A stretch of 64,000 nucleotides of DNA from Actinoplanes sandaracinus (GTDB lineage: Bacteria > Actinomycetota > Actinomycetes > Mycobacteriales > Micromonosporaceae): contig NZ_JASCTH010000003.1 of NCBI RefSeq assembly GCF_030009775.1, positions 62,001 through 126,000 of the forward strand. The letters run 5' to 3'. The position numbers and the translations under genes are program-made. Below are positions 8,152-16,609 of this stretch, in pieces. Under the pieces are notes generated by a model that saw only the letters and a list, made by a program, of their open reading frames with translations, made no database searches and was not told the DNA's origin. Every line of letters starts with the position of its first letter. Position 1 is the first letter of the stretch.

Positions 8152-8626
8152 CGTTCCAGCGGGCCAGGTTGTGCCGCGCGTCGACCAGGGCGTCGTGCCG
8201 GCCGGCCATCTCGGGCAGGTGCGGGCGGCCCAGGTCGTCCCACCGCTGGCGCAGATCCTTGGTGAAACGCGGGATCTCCCGGGGCAGAGCCGGCATCGCG
8301 CCCCACAACTGGGCCAGCGCCACGTGGTCGTAGGCCGCGTACCACGCCCAGAGCTCCATCTGCTCGCCCCGGCCGCGGAGCGGCTCGGACAGGAACTCGT
8401 GAAGGTCGTCACGGATGCGCTCGCGGCTGCGCCACGCCTTGTCGGAGGGTGAGGGAAGTTTGTCCAGGACGTTGCGGCGCACCCAGGGCACGGCTCGGGA
8501 GTCGTCGAACTCGGTGCTGACCGCGTAGAACTCGCGGCCGAACTCGTCGACGACCCCGATCGAGACCAGGTCGACGATCCGCCCGTCCTCGATGAACTCG
8601 CAGTCATAGAAATAGCGATATACCAT
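8132..8626 (-). CDS. 3'-5' exoribonuclease, DEDDh type (Rv2179c-like)
   Basis: A 164-residue member of the small DEDDh RNase family represented by M. tuberculosis Rv2179c, often named polyadenylate-specific 3'-exoribonuclease AS. The catalytic acids are visible: D8 and E10 in YDCEF, D100 in AAYDHVAL, H144 and D149 in HDALVDARH. It would trim single-stranded RNA 3' ends in the cytoplasm. The gene converges on the TetR gene and overlaps its last 20 bp. In M. tuberculosis the homologue also lies in the neighbourhood of the acyltransferase, pimB and qcr genes, which supports the call. Confidence 0.88.
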   Translation of the reverse strand: MVYRYFYDCEFIEDGRIVDLVSIGVVDEFGREFYAVSTEFDDSRAVPWVRRNVLDKLPSPSDKAWRSRERIRDDLHEFLSEPLRGRGEQMELWAWYAAYDHVALAQLWGAMPALPREIPRFTKDLRQRWDDLGRPHLPEMAGRHDALVDARHNLARWNAMTAKA

Positions 8627-8648
8627 CGCCGCCCATCCTCGCCCATCG

Positions 8649-8731
8649 TCATCCGGGCATGGACGTCAGGGCCTCCCTGACCGCGCCGTCATCATCCGGG
8701 CATCGACTCCAGAGCCTCTCTGGCCGCGCCG
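8649..8731. repeat. 40-bp direct duplication covering the 3' end of the phosphotransferase-like gene
   Basis: 8649-8688 and 8692-8731 are near-identical 40-bp segments, 43 bp apart. Each encodes, on the minus strand, the same last ten residues (AREALxSMPG) and a stop codon. The proximal copy is the live gene end and the distal one lies in the gap to the exoribonuclease gene. Confidence 0.9.
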
Positions 8732-9567
8732 AGCGCCGCCGGGCAGCCGAGGCGGGCCGCCCGGTCACCCTGGACCGCCCAGCGCAGCCGCAGCAGCACC
8801 GGCAGGGCCGCGTCCAGTTCGTCGGCGCCGACCGGGCCGGCCGCGCGGTAACCGTCCAGAAGCTCACCGGCACGCTCCAGGCCTCCGGCGTACACGACCG
8901 CGGCGGCCACGTCGTACACCAGCGGGCCGGTCCCGCTCGCCCCGCAGTACAGGAGCCCGGAGCGGCCGGTCGACGGGTCGAGGACGAACATCTCCGGCGC
9001 CGGGTCGCCGTGCAGCACGCCGTAGGTGAGCCGGTCGGTCACGGTCAGCCGGGTCGCCGCGGCGACCGCGTCGGTCACCGCGGCGCGGAGCCAGGGCTCG
9101 GCGTCCAGGTGGGCGGCGTCGGGATCCAGCAACTGCCAGGGACGCAGGCCGGGGTGATGAAAACCCTGCAGGGCACGGTGTACGGCGCCGAGCCGCTCCC
9201 CCCACCACTGCTGGTCCACGGGATCCCGGCCGTCCAGGCGGCGGCCCGGGATCCGGCGCAGGACGGCGAGCGCGCCGTGCGGGGTGACCACGGTGAGGGC
9301 GCCGCCGAGCGTACGGACCGGGATGCCCGCGTCGATCCGCACGCCCCGCAGGTGGACCGCCACCGTGAGGCCGGCCTCCAGCGGCTGCCGGGCGGAGATC
9401 TCGGCCAGCCGGGCGACATGCCGCTCGCCGTCCGCGGTGAACTCCCAGCCGCGCGACATCAGGGTCGCCGGCAGCTCGATCATCTCGGACGGAAAGAGAT
9501 GCCACTGGTCGCGCAGCGTAGATCGAAGGAACTCGTCATCCGGCACCGCGGGATTATCTCGACACAA
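8692..9567 (-). CDS. aminoglycoside phosphotransferase-fold protein, probable pseudokinase
   Basis: A 291-residue protein with the C-terminal lobe of APH/choline-kinase proteins. The catalytic loop reads HGDPAPEM (H186, D188). The Asn that normally sits five residues after the Asp, a metal ligand, is Met193. The following IDW-type motif is LLYCGASGTGPLVYDVA, so the second metal-binding Asp is missing too, although the downstream YDVA helix is kept. I infer loss of phosphotransfer activity, perhaps with retained binding of ligand or partner. The N-lobe is also weak, with no clear ATP-binding Lys. It stands alone, and its 3' end is duplicated downstream (8649-8688). Confidence 0.75.
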   Translation of the reverse strand: MCRDNPAVPDDEFLRSTLRDQWHLFPSEMIELPATLMSRGWEFTADGERHVARLAEISARQPLEAGLTVAVHLRGVRIDAGIPVRTLGGALTVVTPHGALAVLRRIPGRRLDGRDPVDQQWWGERLGAVHRALQGFHHPGLRPWQLLDPDAAHLDAEPWLRAAVTDAVAAATRLTVTDRLTYGVLHGDPAPEMFVLDPSTGRSGLLYCGASGTGPLVYDVAAAVVYAGGLERAGELLDGYRAAGPVGADELDAALPVLLRLRWAVQGDRAARLGCPAALGAAREALESMPG

Positions 9568-9783
9568 GCCGCCAAAGCGACGGACAGCGAGGGTGACAGT
9601 GACTCAGAGAGATTGACGGTTTACAGAACGCTACCGAAGGGACATGATCGTACGAGGCGGGCTTCATTGTCCGGTTTGAAAATGGCGTTCGAGGCACGCT
9701 TCGTGCTAAGAGTGATCGTTCGCGTCGTGGGGCCGGCGTCGTCGGCGACCCGGCGCAGTCCTCACCGGGGGAGGGATAGCGCC

Positions 9784-10473
9784 GTGGATCATCGCTTGCC
9801 GGATTCCGGCGACGCGCTTACCGGTGTGGACATGTTCGCCGGTCTCGAACCGGAGGTGCGGCAGCGCGTCATCGCCGCAGCCGTGCCACGCCACTACCGC
9901 AAGGGCCAGATCCTCTTCGTCGAGCACGATCCCGGCGACTCCCTGATCATCATGAAACGGGGCGCCGTCGCCGTCTTCCGGACCGCGCCGACCGGCGAAC
10001 GGGCCGTCCTCACCGTGGTCCGCCCGCCCGACGTGCTCGGCGAGGTGTCCCTGCTGGACGCCTCCACCCGCAGCGCCTCCGCCGAGGCCATCGAGGACTC
10101 CCAGGCGCTGTCACTCTCCCGGGTCGCCTTCATGGACCTCGTCCACTCCAACCCGCGCATCCTGGACGCGGTGATGCGCTCGGTCGGCGGCCTGATCCGC
10201 CGACTCACCGAGCAGAACGCCGACCACGTCTTCCTCGACCTGCCCGGCCGGGTGGCCAAGACCCTGGTCCGGCTCTCCGGCGAGAGCCAGGCGCCGATGA
10301 TCACGATCGAACTCAACCAGAGCCAGCTCGCCGAAATGGCCGGCGGCTCGCGGCAGAGCGTCAACCAGGCGATCGGCTCCTTCGCGAGCCGCGGGTGGCT
10401 GCGCACCGAGGGCCGGCGCATCGTCGTCACCGACGTGCAGGCCCTGCGCCGCCGAGCCGGCATGCAGGGCTAG
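9784..10473 (+). CDS. CRP/FNR-family transcription regulator
   Basis: A 229-residue regulator with a cyclic-nucleotide-binding domain (about 18-130) and a C-terminal CRP-type winged helix (about 150-225). GEVSLLDASTRSASA at 86-100 corresponds to the phosphate-binding cassette of CRP, with the Arg-Ser pair kept, so cAMP or a similar ligand is plausible. The recognition helix region is QLAEMAGGSRQSVNQAI (181-197). There is no FNR-type N-terminal Cys cluster. I choose GTG 9784 because GGGGGAGGGATAG precedes it at good spacing; the frame stays open far upstream but reads against the phosphotransferase-like gene there. Confidence 0.9.
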   Translation: MDHRLPDSGDALTGVDMFAGLEPEVRQRVIAAAVPRHYRKGQILFVEHDPGDSLIIMKRGAVAVFRTAPTGERAVLTVVRPPDVLGEVSLLDASTRSASAEAIEDSQALSLSRVAFMDLVHSNPRILDAVMRSVGGLIRRLTEQNADHVFLDLPGRVAKTLVRLSGESQAPMITIELNQSQLAEMAGGSRQSVNQAIGSFASRGWLRTEGRRIVVTDVQALRRRAGMQG

Positions 10474-10518
10474 CTGGCCTTCGCTGTCGCTCGGCGGCAT
10501 TGCGCCCTTCTGGCCGGT

Positions 10519-10575
10519 GTCGGGGGCGCCGAAATCGACCACGGCTTCGCCTCGCCGATTTCGGGCCCCCCCGAC
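10519..10575. terminator. bidirectional terminator-like hairpin between convergent genes
   Basis: Left arm 10519-10537 and right arm 10556-10575 pair almost completely (GTCGGGGG..CCGAAATCG with its complement), leaving an 18-nt loop. It lies between the CRP-like gene and the convergent acyltransferase gene and could stop both transcripts. Confidence 0.65.
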
Positions 10576-10604
10576 CCGGCGGGCGGCCAGCGCGGGGGCC
10601 GGGG

Positions 10605-11318
10605 CTACTTCACCTGCGTGGTAGCGGGTTCTTTCACCTGCGTGGTGGCGGGTTCTTTGAGGCTGGCGGCGTAGACGTCTACGTACTCTCGGCCGGAGAG
10701 GGCCATCAGCTCGTACATGATCTCGTCGGTGATCGCGCGCTCGACGAAACGGTCGCCGCGCTGGTCGGCGTACCGGGAGAAGTCGAGGGGTTTGCCGATC
10801 CTCATCCGGACCCGCTTCACCTTGGGGATCAGTGTGCCGGTCGGCTGGATCTCATCGGTGTTCAGCAGGGCCACCGGCACCACCGGGGCGCCGCTCTCCA
10901 GGGCCAGCCGGGCCACGCCCGTCTTACCGCGATAGAGCCGCCCGTCGGGCGAACGGGTGCCCTCCGGGTAGATCCCGGCGACGTTGCCCTCCTGGAGCAC
11001 GCGCAGCAGCGTGTCCAGGGCCGCCTGGGCCGCCTGTCCCCCCGATCGGTCCACCGGGATCGTCCCCGCGCCGGTGAAGAACATCCGGGAGAGCCATCCC
11101 TTGATCCCCTTGCCGGTGAAGTATTCGGCCTTGGCGACGAAGGTCACTTTCCGCCGCATGACCAGCGGTGTGAAGATCGAGTCGGAGAACGAGAGATGGT
11201 TGCAGGCGAGAATCACCGGACCAGACCGTGGCACGTTCTTCAAGCCCTCCACCTTGGGGCGGAAGACCAGTTTCAGCACCGGTCCCAGGACCACCAACTT
11301 GAGCAGCCAGTAGAACAC
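10605..11318 (-). CDS. 1-acyl-sn-glycerol-3-phosphate acyltransferase (PlsC-like)
   Basis: A 237-residue lysophospholipid acyltransferase that would acylate lysophosphatidate at the membrane. The HX4D catalytic motif is HLSFSD (H41-D46) and the glycerol-phosphate motif is EGTRS (119-123); an N-terminal hydrophobic segment lies at 3-18. I start at GTG 11318 because AAAGGA lies 5 bp upstream; the longer frame from 11405 has an uncharacteristic Arg/Cys-rich leader. The last 16 residues are two copies of KEPATTQV from a 24-bp direct repeat at the 3' end. M. tuberculosis Rv2182c is the likely counterpart. Confidence 0.88.
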   Translation of the reverse strand: MFYWLLKLVVLGPVLKLVFRPKVEGLKNVPRSGPVILACNHLSFSDSIFTPLVMRRKVTFVAKAEYFTGKGIKGWLSRMFFTGAGTIPVDRSGGQAAQAALDTLLRVLQEGNVAGIYPEGTRSPDGRLYRGKTGVARLALESGAPVVPVALLNTDEIQPTGTLIPKVKRVRMRIGKPLDFSRYADQRGDRFVERAITDEIMYELMALSGREYVDVYAASLKEPATTQVKEPATTQVK

Positions 11319-11460
11319 TGACGTCCTTTCATCGGATACCACCGTGCATGCGGGGCGACAGGAAGCGTACGAAGCGGGACGGCGCGCCACAACGCACTCC
11401 CGCAACAGGCGCCTGCCGTGTCACCATTCAAGGCACGGTCGGCAAGGGGGGTGTGCATCG

Positions 11461-12261
11461 GTGACAGCGGGTGGCGCCCGTCGCGGGCGGCGTGACAACG
11501 GGCTGGACGCCGCCGACTACGCGGCGGCGGGAGATGTGGACCCACGAGTCGGCGAGCACTTGCTCGATGTGCTCGCGGCCGGTGGCATAGCGGCATATCT
11601 GCAGCCGACCGCCGACCTGAACCCCATCCTGCGCGCCACGACCCTGCCCGCCAGGCCGATCGACCGGCTGTTCGTCGACCGCACACATCTGGACACCGCC
11701 AAGGAGCACCTGCAGAAGGTGACCGGCGGCGTCCCGCCCACCCCGCCGGCCCCGCCGGCGCCCGCCCCCCGGCCACAGGCCGAGGTGGACGCGGAATGGG
11801 CCAGGATCATCGCCGGGTTCCACACCACGGTCGAGGCGGGAAGCGCGCCCTGGCCGGCCGTCGAGGACGCCACCCGGCAGGAGCAGAGCCGGCCGGTCAC
11901 CGACGAGGGCACCCCTCACAACCGGCGGCGCACCGATCCGAAGGACGAGCCGTCGATCCTTTACGGACTCGACTCGTTCGGCGCCGATCTGCCCGTCGAG
12001 GACGACGACGAGGAGGAGGACGAGCGGTACATCCCTCCGCCTCCCCCGCCCCTGCCCCGCATCTCGAAGTACGCGGTGATGGGCCTGGTCGGCATCGTGG
12101 CCGGTTTCGTGCTGTTCCTCTTCCCCGAACTGGTGCCGGTCGACCCCAACGTGGTCATGGTCTTCGGGTTCGCCGGGATCGTCGGCGGCGCGGTCACCCT
12201 GGTGTGGCGGCTGCGCTCGGGCGATGACGACGACGAATTCGACGACGGCGCCGTCGTATAG
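11461..12261 (+). CDS. membrane protein of unknown function with acidic/proline-rich linker
   Basis: A 266-residue protein with no function I recognise. Residues about 1-90 form a small soluble domain (VDPRVGEHLLDVLAAGGIAA, then RPIDRLFVDRTH), as in proteins that handle an adjacent peptide or metabolite. After a Pro/Ala linker and an acidic cluster (VEDDDEEEDERY, then PPPPPPLP) come two transmembrane helices near the C-terminus (about 200-250). I start at GTG 11461 after AAGGGGGGTG. It is divergent from the acyltransferase gene and 31 bp upstream of otsA in the same direction, so co-transcription with trehalose synthesis is possible. Confidence 0.7.
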   Translation: MTAGGARRGRRDNGLDAADYAAAGDVDPRVGEHLLDVLAAGGIAAYLQPTADLNPILRATTLPARPIDRLFVDRTHLDTAKEHLQKVTGGVPPTPPAPPAPAPRPQAEVDAEWARIIAGFHTTVEAGSAPWPAVEDATRQEQSRPVTDEGTPHNRRRTDPKDEPSILYGLDSFGADLPVEDDDEEEDERYIPPPPPPLPRISKYAVMGLVGIVAGFVLFLFPELVPVDPNVVMVFGFAGIVGGAVTLVWRLRSGDDDDEFDDGAVV

Positions 12262-12292
12262 ACAGATGTAGGTGTCTGACCGATAACCTACG

Positions 12293-13756
12293 GTGATGCG
12301 TCAGAGTTCGCTCGTCGTCATCGCCAACCGCCTCCCCCTGGACGACAATGCCGCCCCGGACGGAGCCTGCGAGTGGCGCCGCAGCCCCGGGGGCCTGGCC
12401 AGCGCCCTGCACGCGATCCTGGAGCAGACCCCGGCCACCTGGGTCGGATGGGCCGGCGGGGTCGGTCCCGCTCCGGCTCTTCCCGATATGGGCAGCCTGC
12501 GGTTACGGCCCGTGTCGCTGACCGAGGACGAACTGCGCGGCTATTACGAGGGGTTCGCCAACTCGACCCTGTGGCCGCTCTACCACGACGCGGTCCAGCA
12601 GCCGACGTTCGACCGGGGCTGGTGGGAGACCTACCGGGCGGTGAACCAGCGGTTCGCCGAGGCCGCCGCCGAGATCGCCGAGCCCGGGGCCGCGATCTGG
12701 GTGCAGGACTACCACCTCCAGCTCGTCCCCGCGATGCTCCGCGAGCTTCGCCCCGACCTGCTGATCGGTTTCTTCCTGCACGTGCCGTTCCCGCCGCCCG
12801 AGCTCTACATGCAGCTCCCCCGCCGGGTCGAGCTGCTCCGCGGGATGCTCGGGGCGGACCTGGTCGGCTTCCAGCGCCCGCAGGCCGCCCACAACGTGGC
12901 ACAACTAGCCAAGAAGCTGCTCGGGGTGGTGGCCACCGACGACGCCATCGCCGTCGACGGGCGGACCGTACGCACCGGTGCGTTCCCGGTCTCCATCGAC
13001 GTCACCGAGATGCGGGCCCTCGCCGCCCGGCCGGACGTGGTCAGCCACGCCCGGCAGCTGCGGCACGACCTGGGGGTGCCGAAACGGGTGCTGCTCAGCG
13101 TCGACCGGCTGGACTACACCAAAGGCATCGAGCACCGGCTCACGGCGTACAGCGAACTGTTGCGGGACGGGTTCGTGAAAGTGCGCGACACGGTGATGGT
13201 CCAGGTGGCGGTGCCCAGCCGGGAACGGGTGGAGAGCTACCAGGACCTGCGTGACCGGATCGAGGGCGAGGTCGGCCGGATCAACGGCGAGTACGGCCGG
13301 GTCGGCGAACCCGCCATCCACTACCTCAACCAGCCGTTCGCCCGCTCCCAGTTGGCCGCGCTCTATCAGACCGCGGACGTGATGGTGGTGACCCCGCTGC
13401 GGGACGGGATGAACCTGGTCGCCAAGGAGTTCATCGCGGCCCGTGAGGACGGCGCTGGCGCCCTGGTGCTCAGCGAGTTCGCCGGGGCGGCCGCCGAACT
13501 GGAGCAGGCCTTCCTGGTGAACCCGCACGATGTGGACGGGCTCAAGGACACCCTGCTGCAGGCGATGAAGGCGGACCGGGGCGACCTGACGGCCCGCATG
13601 ACGGCGATGCGGCAGCACCTGACCGAGCACGACATCCTGGCGTGGGCCCGCGCGTACCTGACGGCGCTGGACCACACCGGACAGCTGGCCGAGCGGCTGC
13701 CCGCCAACCCGCGGCCACGACGCCGCCGCCCGCCCCGTCAGCGGTCGGCACGGTGA
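12293..13756 (+). CDS. otsA: trehalose-6-phosphate synthase (GT20)
   Basis: Makes trehalose 6-phosphate from UDP- (or GDP-) glucose and glucose 6-phosphate. Family motifs occur in order: VVIANRLP at the N-terminus, SPGGLASAL in the first loop, WVQDYHLQLVPAML, HVPFPPPELY, VGFQRPQAAHN, SVDRLDYTKGIEHRL and PLRDGMNLVAKEF. Length (487) is normal. Start is GTG 12293 or the adjacent ATG 12296; no ribosome-binding site decides it. No otsB (phosphatase) gene is nearby. The basic C-terminal tail (PRPRRRRPPRQR) is not part of the catalytic domain. Confidence 0.95.
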   Translation: MMRQSSLVVIANRLPLDDNAAPDGACEWRRSPGGLASALHAILEQTPATWVGWAGGVGPAPALPDMGSLRLRPVSLTEDELRGYYEGFANSTLWPLYHDAVQQPTFDRGWWETYRAVNQRFAEAAAEIAEPGAAIWVQDYHLQLVPAMLRELRPDLLIGFFLHVPFPPPELYMQLPRRVELLRGMLGADLVGFQRPQAAHNVAQLAKKLLGVVATDDAIAVDGRTVRTGAFPVSIDVTEMRALAARPDVVSHARQLRHDLGVPKRVLLSVDRLDYTKGIEHRLTAYSELLRDGFVKVRDTVMVQVAVPSRERVESYQDLRDRIEGEVGRINGEYGRVGEPAIHYLNQPFARSQLAALYQTADVMVVTPLRDGMNLVAKEFIAAREDGAGALVLSEFAGAAAELEQAFLVNPHDVDGLKDTLLQAMKADRGDLTARMTAMRQHLTEHDILAWARAYLTALDHTGQLAERLPANPRPRRRRPPRQRSAR

Positions 13757-13796
13757 TCCCGGTCCCTCCGGTCCACCTGGTCGGCCCGCCGTCGGG

Positions 13797-14579
13797 TCAG
13801 TGCGGCAACTCCTTGTCGAGCCAGTCGAGGATCGCGTCGATCGGCTCGGCCCAGTCGGTCTCCAGCATCAGCAAGTGGCCCATGCCGGGAAAGAGCAGGG
13901 GCGCCCCGCCGTACCGGGCGGCCGCCCGGTCCAGCGCCGGACGGGACACCACACGGTCGTCGGGGGTGCCCACCACCAGGGTGGGCGGCCCGCCGGCCGG
14001 CTCCGGCAGGCTGGTGCGGCCGAACAGTTCGGCGCGCGGCCGGACTCCGATCCGCTCCACGTGGGCCGCGGCCTGCTCGGCCGGGAACTCCGGCCCGAAG
14101 AGCTGGCGTGCGGAGAACCGCGGCCGCCCGCCCAGCAACGCCGGCACGGTCCCGGCCGGGTTGCTCCGCAGGGCCGCGCCGAGCGCCGCCCAGCCATCCA
14201 GCGCCGGGGCCACCAGGACCGCGGCGCGGGCCGGGTACCGGCCCAGCGCCCGGGCCACCACGCGGCCGCCGGCCCCGTGCCCGACCAGCACCGCCTGGCG
14301 CGGCAGCGAGGCCGCCACCTGCACCACGTCGTGCACCTGGGCCCGCGGGTCGCCGCCGGGGCGCGGGGTGACGGCATAGGCGGGGAAGCCCCGGCCGGCC
14401 GCGTGGCCGAGCCAGTGCTCGGCGAACACCCACGCGCCGTGGCCCGACACAAACAGCAGCGGCGGGCGCTCCCGGTCGCCCTCGGACAGCCGGTCGCCGC
14501 CGGGCAGCCGGGAGATCACCTCGCGTTCCGCCGGCGGCACCGGGTCCGACCAGTCCTCGAAGCGCAACAGGTCACTCAT
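13797..14579 (-). CDS. alpha/beta hydrolase-fold protein lacking the nucleophile serine
   Basis: A 260-residue alpha/beta hydrolase-fold protein. LLFVSGHGAW near residue 45 is the oxyanion region, VLVGHGAGG at 97-105 is the nucleophile elbow, VVGTPDDRVVS holds the acid and PGMGHLLMLE the histidine. At the elbow the usual GxSxG is GHGAG, so the nucleophile is Gly102. Acid and His remain. It may be catalytically dead, or use substrate-assisted or cofactor-free chemistry. Its ATG overlaps the TGA of the upstream FMO gene by one base, so the two are translationally coupled and probably act in the same oxidation pathway. Confidence 0.82.
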   Translation of the reverse strand: MSDLLRFEDWSDPVPPAEREVISRLPGGDRLSEGDRERPPLLFVSGHGAWVFAEHWLGHAAGRGFPAYAVTPRPGGDPRAQVHDVVQVAASLPRQAVLVGHGAGGRVVARALGRYPARAAVLVAPALDGWAALGAALRSNPAGTVPALLGGRPRFSARQLFGPEFPAEQAAAHVERIGVRPRAELFGRTSLPEPAGGPPTLVVGTPDDRVVSRPALDRAAARYGGAPLLFPGMGHLLMLETDWAEPIDAILDWLDKELPH

Positions 14580-15895
14580 CAGGCCGCCGCCATCTCGTTC
14601 AGGAGGCTCTCCAGCGCGCGTAGGTAGTCGACGTGATCGACCTCGAACCAGTACCGCCGGGTGGGCACCGCCTTGCGGCGCGACCACGAGGTCAGCGGAC
14701 GGGTGGACTCCTTCTGCTGCACGGCGGCGGCCCGTTCCGGGTCGGTGATCCGCAGCCTCAGCCATCGGGCCACCGCGACGCTCTGCCAGTGCGCCAGCGG
14801 GAACACCCCGGCCGACGGCTGCACCAGGCCCACCACCGCGAGCGTCGGATGGCGCCGGGCGAACGCGTGCAGATGCAGGTCCGGCCGGCCGTGCTCGTCG
14901 CAGTCGAGCAGTTCGGGGGCGAGGAAGTCGAAACGCGGCCGGTAACCGGTCGCGGTGATCACCAGCTCGGGCTCGATCCGCCGGCCGTCGGCCAGTTCCA
15001 CCGCCGCGCCGTCGTAGCGGGCCACGTCCGGCACCGCCTCGATCCGGCCGTGCGCCAGATAGTGCGGCAGCAGGCCGTTGACGACCGGGTTGCTCTCGTT
15101 CGGGGCCTGCTCGGGCGCGGGGACGCCCCATCTGGTCAGGTCGGCGGCGGTCCGGCGGTAACGCCACTGCCGCAGCATCGACGGCAGCCGCCGGTGGTGC
15201 ACCTGGTCGGCGGGGCGGTCGCCGATGTACTTCGGGGAGTGCCAGTACCCACGCCGGGTGGAGTGCCACACCCGGGTGGCGTGCTGGGCCGCCTCGACCG
15301 CGATGTCGCAGCCGGTGTTGCCGCCGCCGACCACGAGGACCTTCCGGCCGCGCAGGCGGGACGGGTCCTTGTACGCGTTCGCGTGGATCACCTGCCCGGC
15401 GAACTCTCCCGGGATCTCCGGCGTGACCGGCGACCAGTTGTGCCCGTTGGCGATCACCACGGCCGCGTACCGCTGCACCCGGGACGTGCCGCCGCCGGTC
15501 GACCGGATCGTGACGTCCCAGCGGCCGTCGTCGACGGGGACGATGCCGGCGACCTCCATGCCGTACCAGATGTGCTCGCCCAGCCCGAAATGCTTCGCGT
15601 ACCGCTCCAGGTATTCCAGGATCCGGCTGTGGTGCGGGTAGTCGGGCCAGGTGTCCGGCATCGGGAAGTCGGGGAACTCGGTGAGCGGCCGGGACGAGAT
15701 GACGTGGGCTCCGGCGTAGACCGGGCTGCGGTCGTGACGCCAGTTCCAGGCGCCGCCGACGGAGGTCTCACGCTCGTAGCAGTCGACCGCGAAGCCCAGC
15801 TCACGCAGGTTCTTGATGGCGGTCAGGCCGCTGGCGCCGGCACCGACGACGCACACGGCGTCGCCACGGTCGCCGAGGTCCGGGGAGTCTTGCAC
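14579..15895 (-). CDS. flavin-containing monooxygenase
   Basis: A 438-residue FAD/NADPH monooxygenase. The FAD site GAGASG is at 18-23, the FMO fingerprint FAGQVIHANAY at 165-175, the NADPH site GGGNTG at 190-195, and an ATGYRP segment lies near 310. It could oxygenate a soft nucleophile (N or S) or act as a Baeyer-Villiger enzyme. The fingerprint is the FMO form, not the longer BVMO form, so N/S-oxygenation is more likely. It is first in a two-gene operon with the coupled alpha/beta hydrolase-fold protein; the substrate is unknown. Confidence 0.9.
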   Translation of the reverse strand: MQDSPDLGDRGDAVCVVGAGASGLTAIKNLRELGFAVDCYERETSVGGAWNWRHDRSPVYAGAHVISSRPLTEFPDFPMPDTWPDYPHHSRILEYLERYAKHFGLGEHIWYGMEVAGIVPVDDGRWDVTIRSTGGGTSRVQRYAAVVIANGHNWSPVTPEIPGEFAGQVIHANAYKDPSRLRGRKVLVVGGGNTGCDIAVEAAQHATRVWHSTRRGYWHSPKYIGDRPADQVHHRRLPSMLRQWRYRRTAADLTRWGVPAPEQAPNESNPVVNGLLPHYLAHGRIEAVPDVARYDGAAVELADGRRIEPELVITATGYRPRFDFLAPELLDCDEHGRPDLHLHAFARRHPTLAVVGLVQPSAGVFPLAHWQSVAVARWLRLRITDPERAAAVQQKESTRPLTSWSRRKAVPTRRYWFEVDHVDYLRALESLLNEMAAA

Positions 15896-15920
15896 CCGGC
15901 GATCCTTGCAGACGGCGAGC

Positions 15921-16598
15921 CTAGGAGGAAGGGAGCAAAAGGTCCGCTACCACCGGTAAATGATCACTCGCGACGCGTGCCCGGTCGGTCTCGATGATCT
16001 CGTATCGTTCGATGATCACATCCGGGCTGACGAACAGTCCGTCGATGCGCCGGCTGGGCACGCTCGCCGGGAAGGTGGGCACCTCCTCGGCCGAGCCGAG
16101 CAGGCCGTCCTCGACCGTCCGCCAGGCGCCGCCGCCGGGACCCTCGTTCAGGTCGGCGGCGACGATCGCCGGACCCTGGATCTTCTCCAGCTCCGCCTTC
16201 CAGTACGCCGCCTGGGAGGGCCGCTCGGCCGGGTCGGTGGCCAGGTGCGACCCCGACACGGTGAAGGTGGCGCCCCGCACCGCGCCCTCGGCGAAGACCG
16301 CGCCACGCAGGTGCCGCCCGGGAGTGAGCGGATAGCGCAGGCACCACGTCCGCCGGATCGCCACCCGGAGACTGACCAGCAGCAGGTTGCCCAGCGAGGG
16401 CAGCCCGCCGGCGGCCACCACCAGCCCGGTGTCGGAGGCGAACGTCGCGCATCTCTGCCGCCACCGGAAGCGGCGTGGCGCCTCCTGCACGACGAGGACG
16501 TCCGGGGCCAGGTCGCGGACCAGGCCGACCAGCGCGGCCCGGTCGTCCCGCAACCCGTGGACGTTGTAGCTGACCACCCGCAGTGGAACCCCGGACAT
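15921..16598 (-). CDS. endonuclease/exonuclease/phosphatase (EEP) family hydrolase
   Basis: A 225-residue EEP-fold metal-dependent phosphodiesterase. The order of motifs is standard: VVSYNVHG at 8-15, VLVVQEAP near 35, SGSHLA, AADLNEGPG near 150, and the terminal SDHLPVVADL with the catalytic Asp-His. Substrates in this family range from DNA to inositol phosphates and lipids; nothing here picks one. There is no signal peptide, so it is probably cytoplasmic. It lies 11 bp downstream of the glucokinase gene on the same strand, so both may share a transcript. Confidence 0.85.
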   Translation of the reverse strand: MSGVPLRVVSYNVHGLRDDRAALVGLVRDLAPDVLVVQEAPRRFRWRQRCATFASDTGLVVAAGGLPSLGNLLLVSLRVAIRRTWCLRYPLTPGRHLRGAVFAEGAVRGATFTVSGSHLATDPAERPSQAAYWKAELEKIQGPAIVAADLNEGPGGGAWRTVEDGLLGSAEEVPTFPASVPSRRIDGLFVSPDVIIERYEIIETDRARVASDHLPVVADLLLPSS

Positions 16599-16609
16599 CC
16601 CCGGCCGCC

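Noticed and set aside
8659..9783. Long plus-strand extension upstream of the CRP-like gene
   Set aside because: It lies antisense to the phosphotransferase-like gene with shadow composition; GTG 9784 has the ribosome-binding site.
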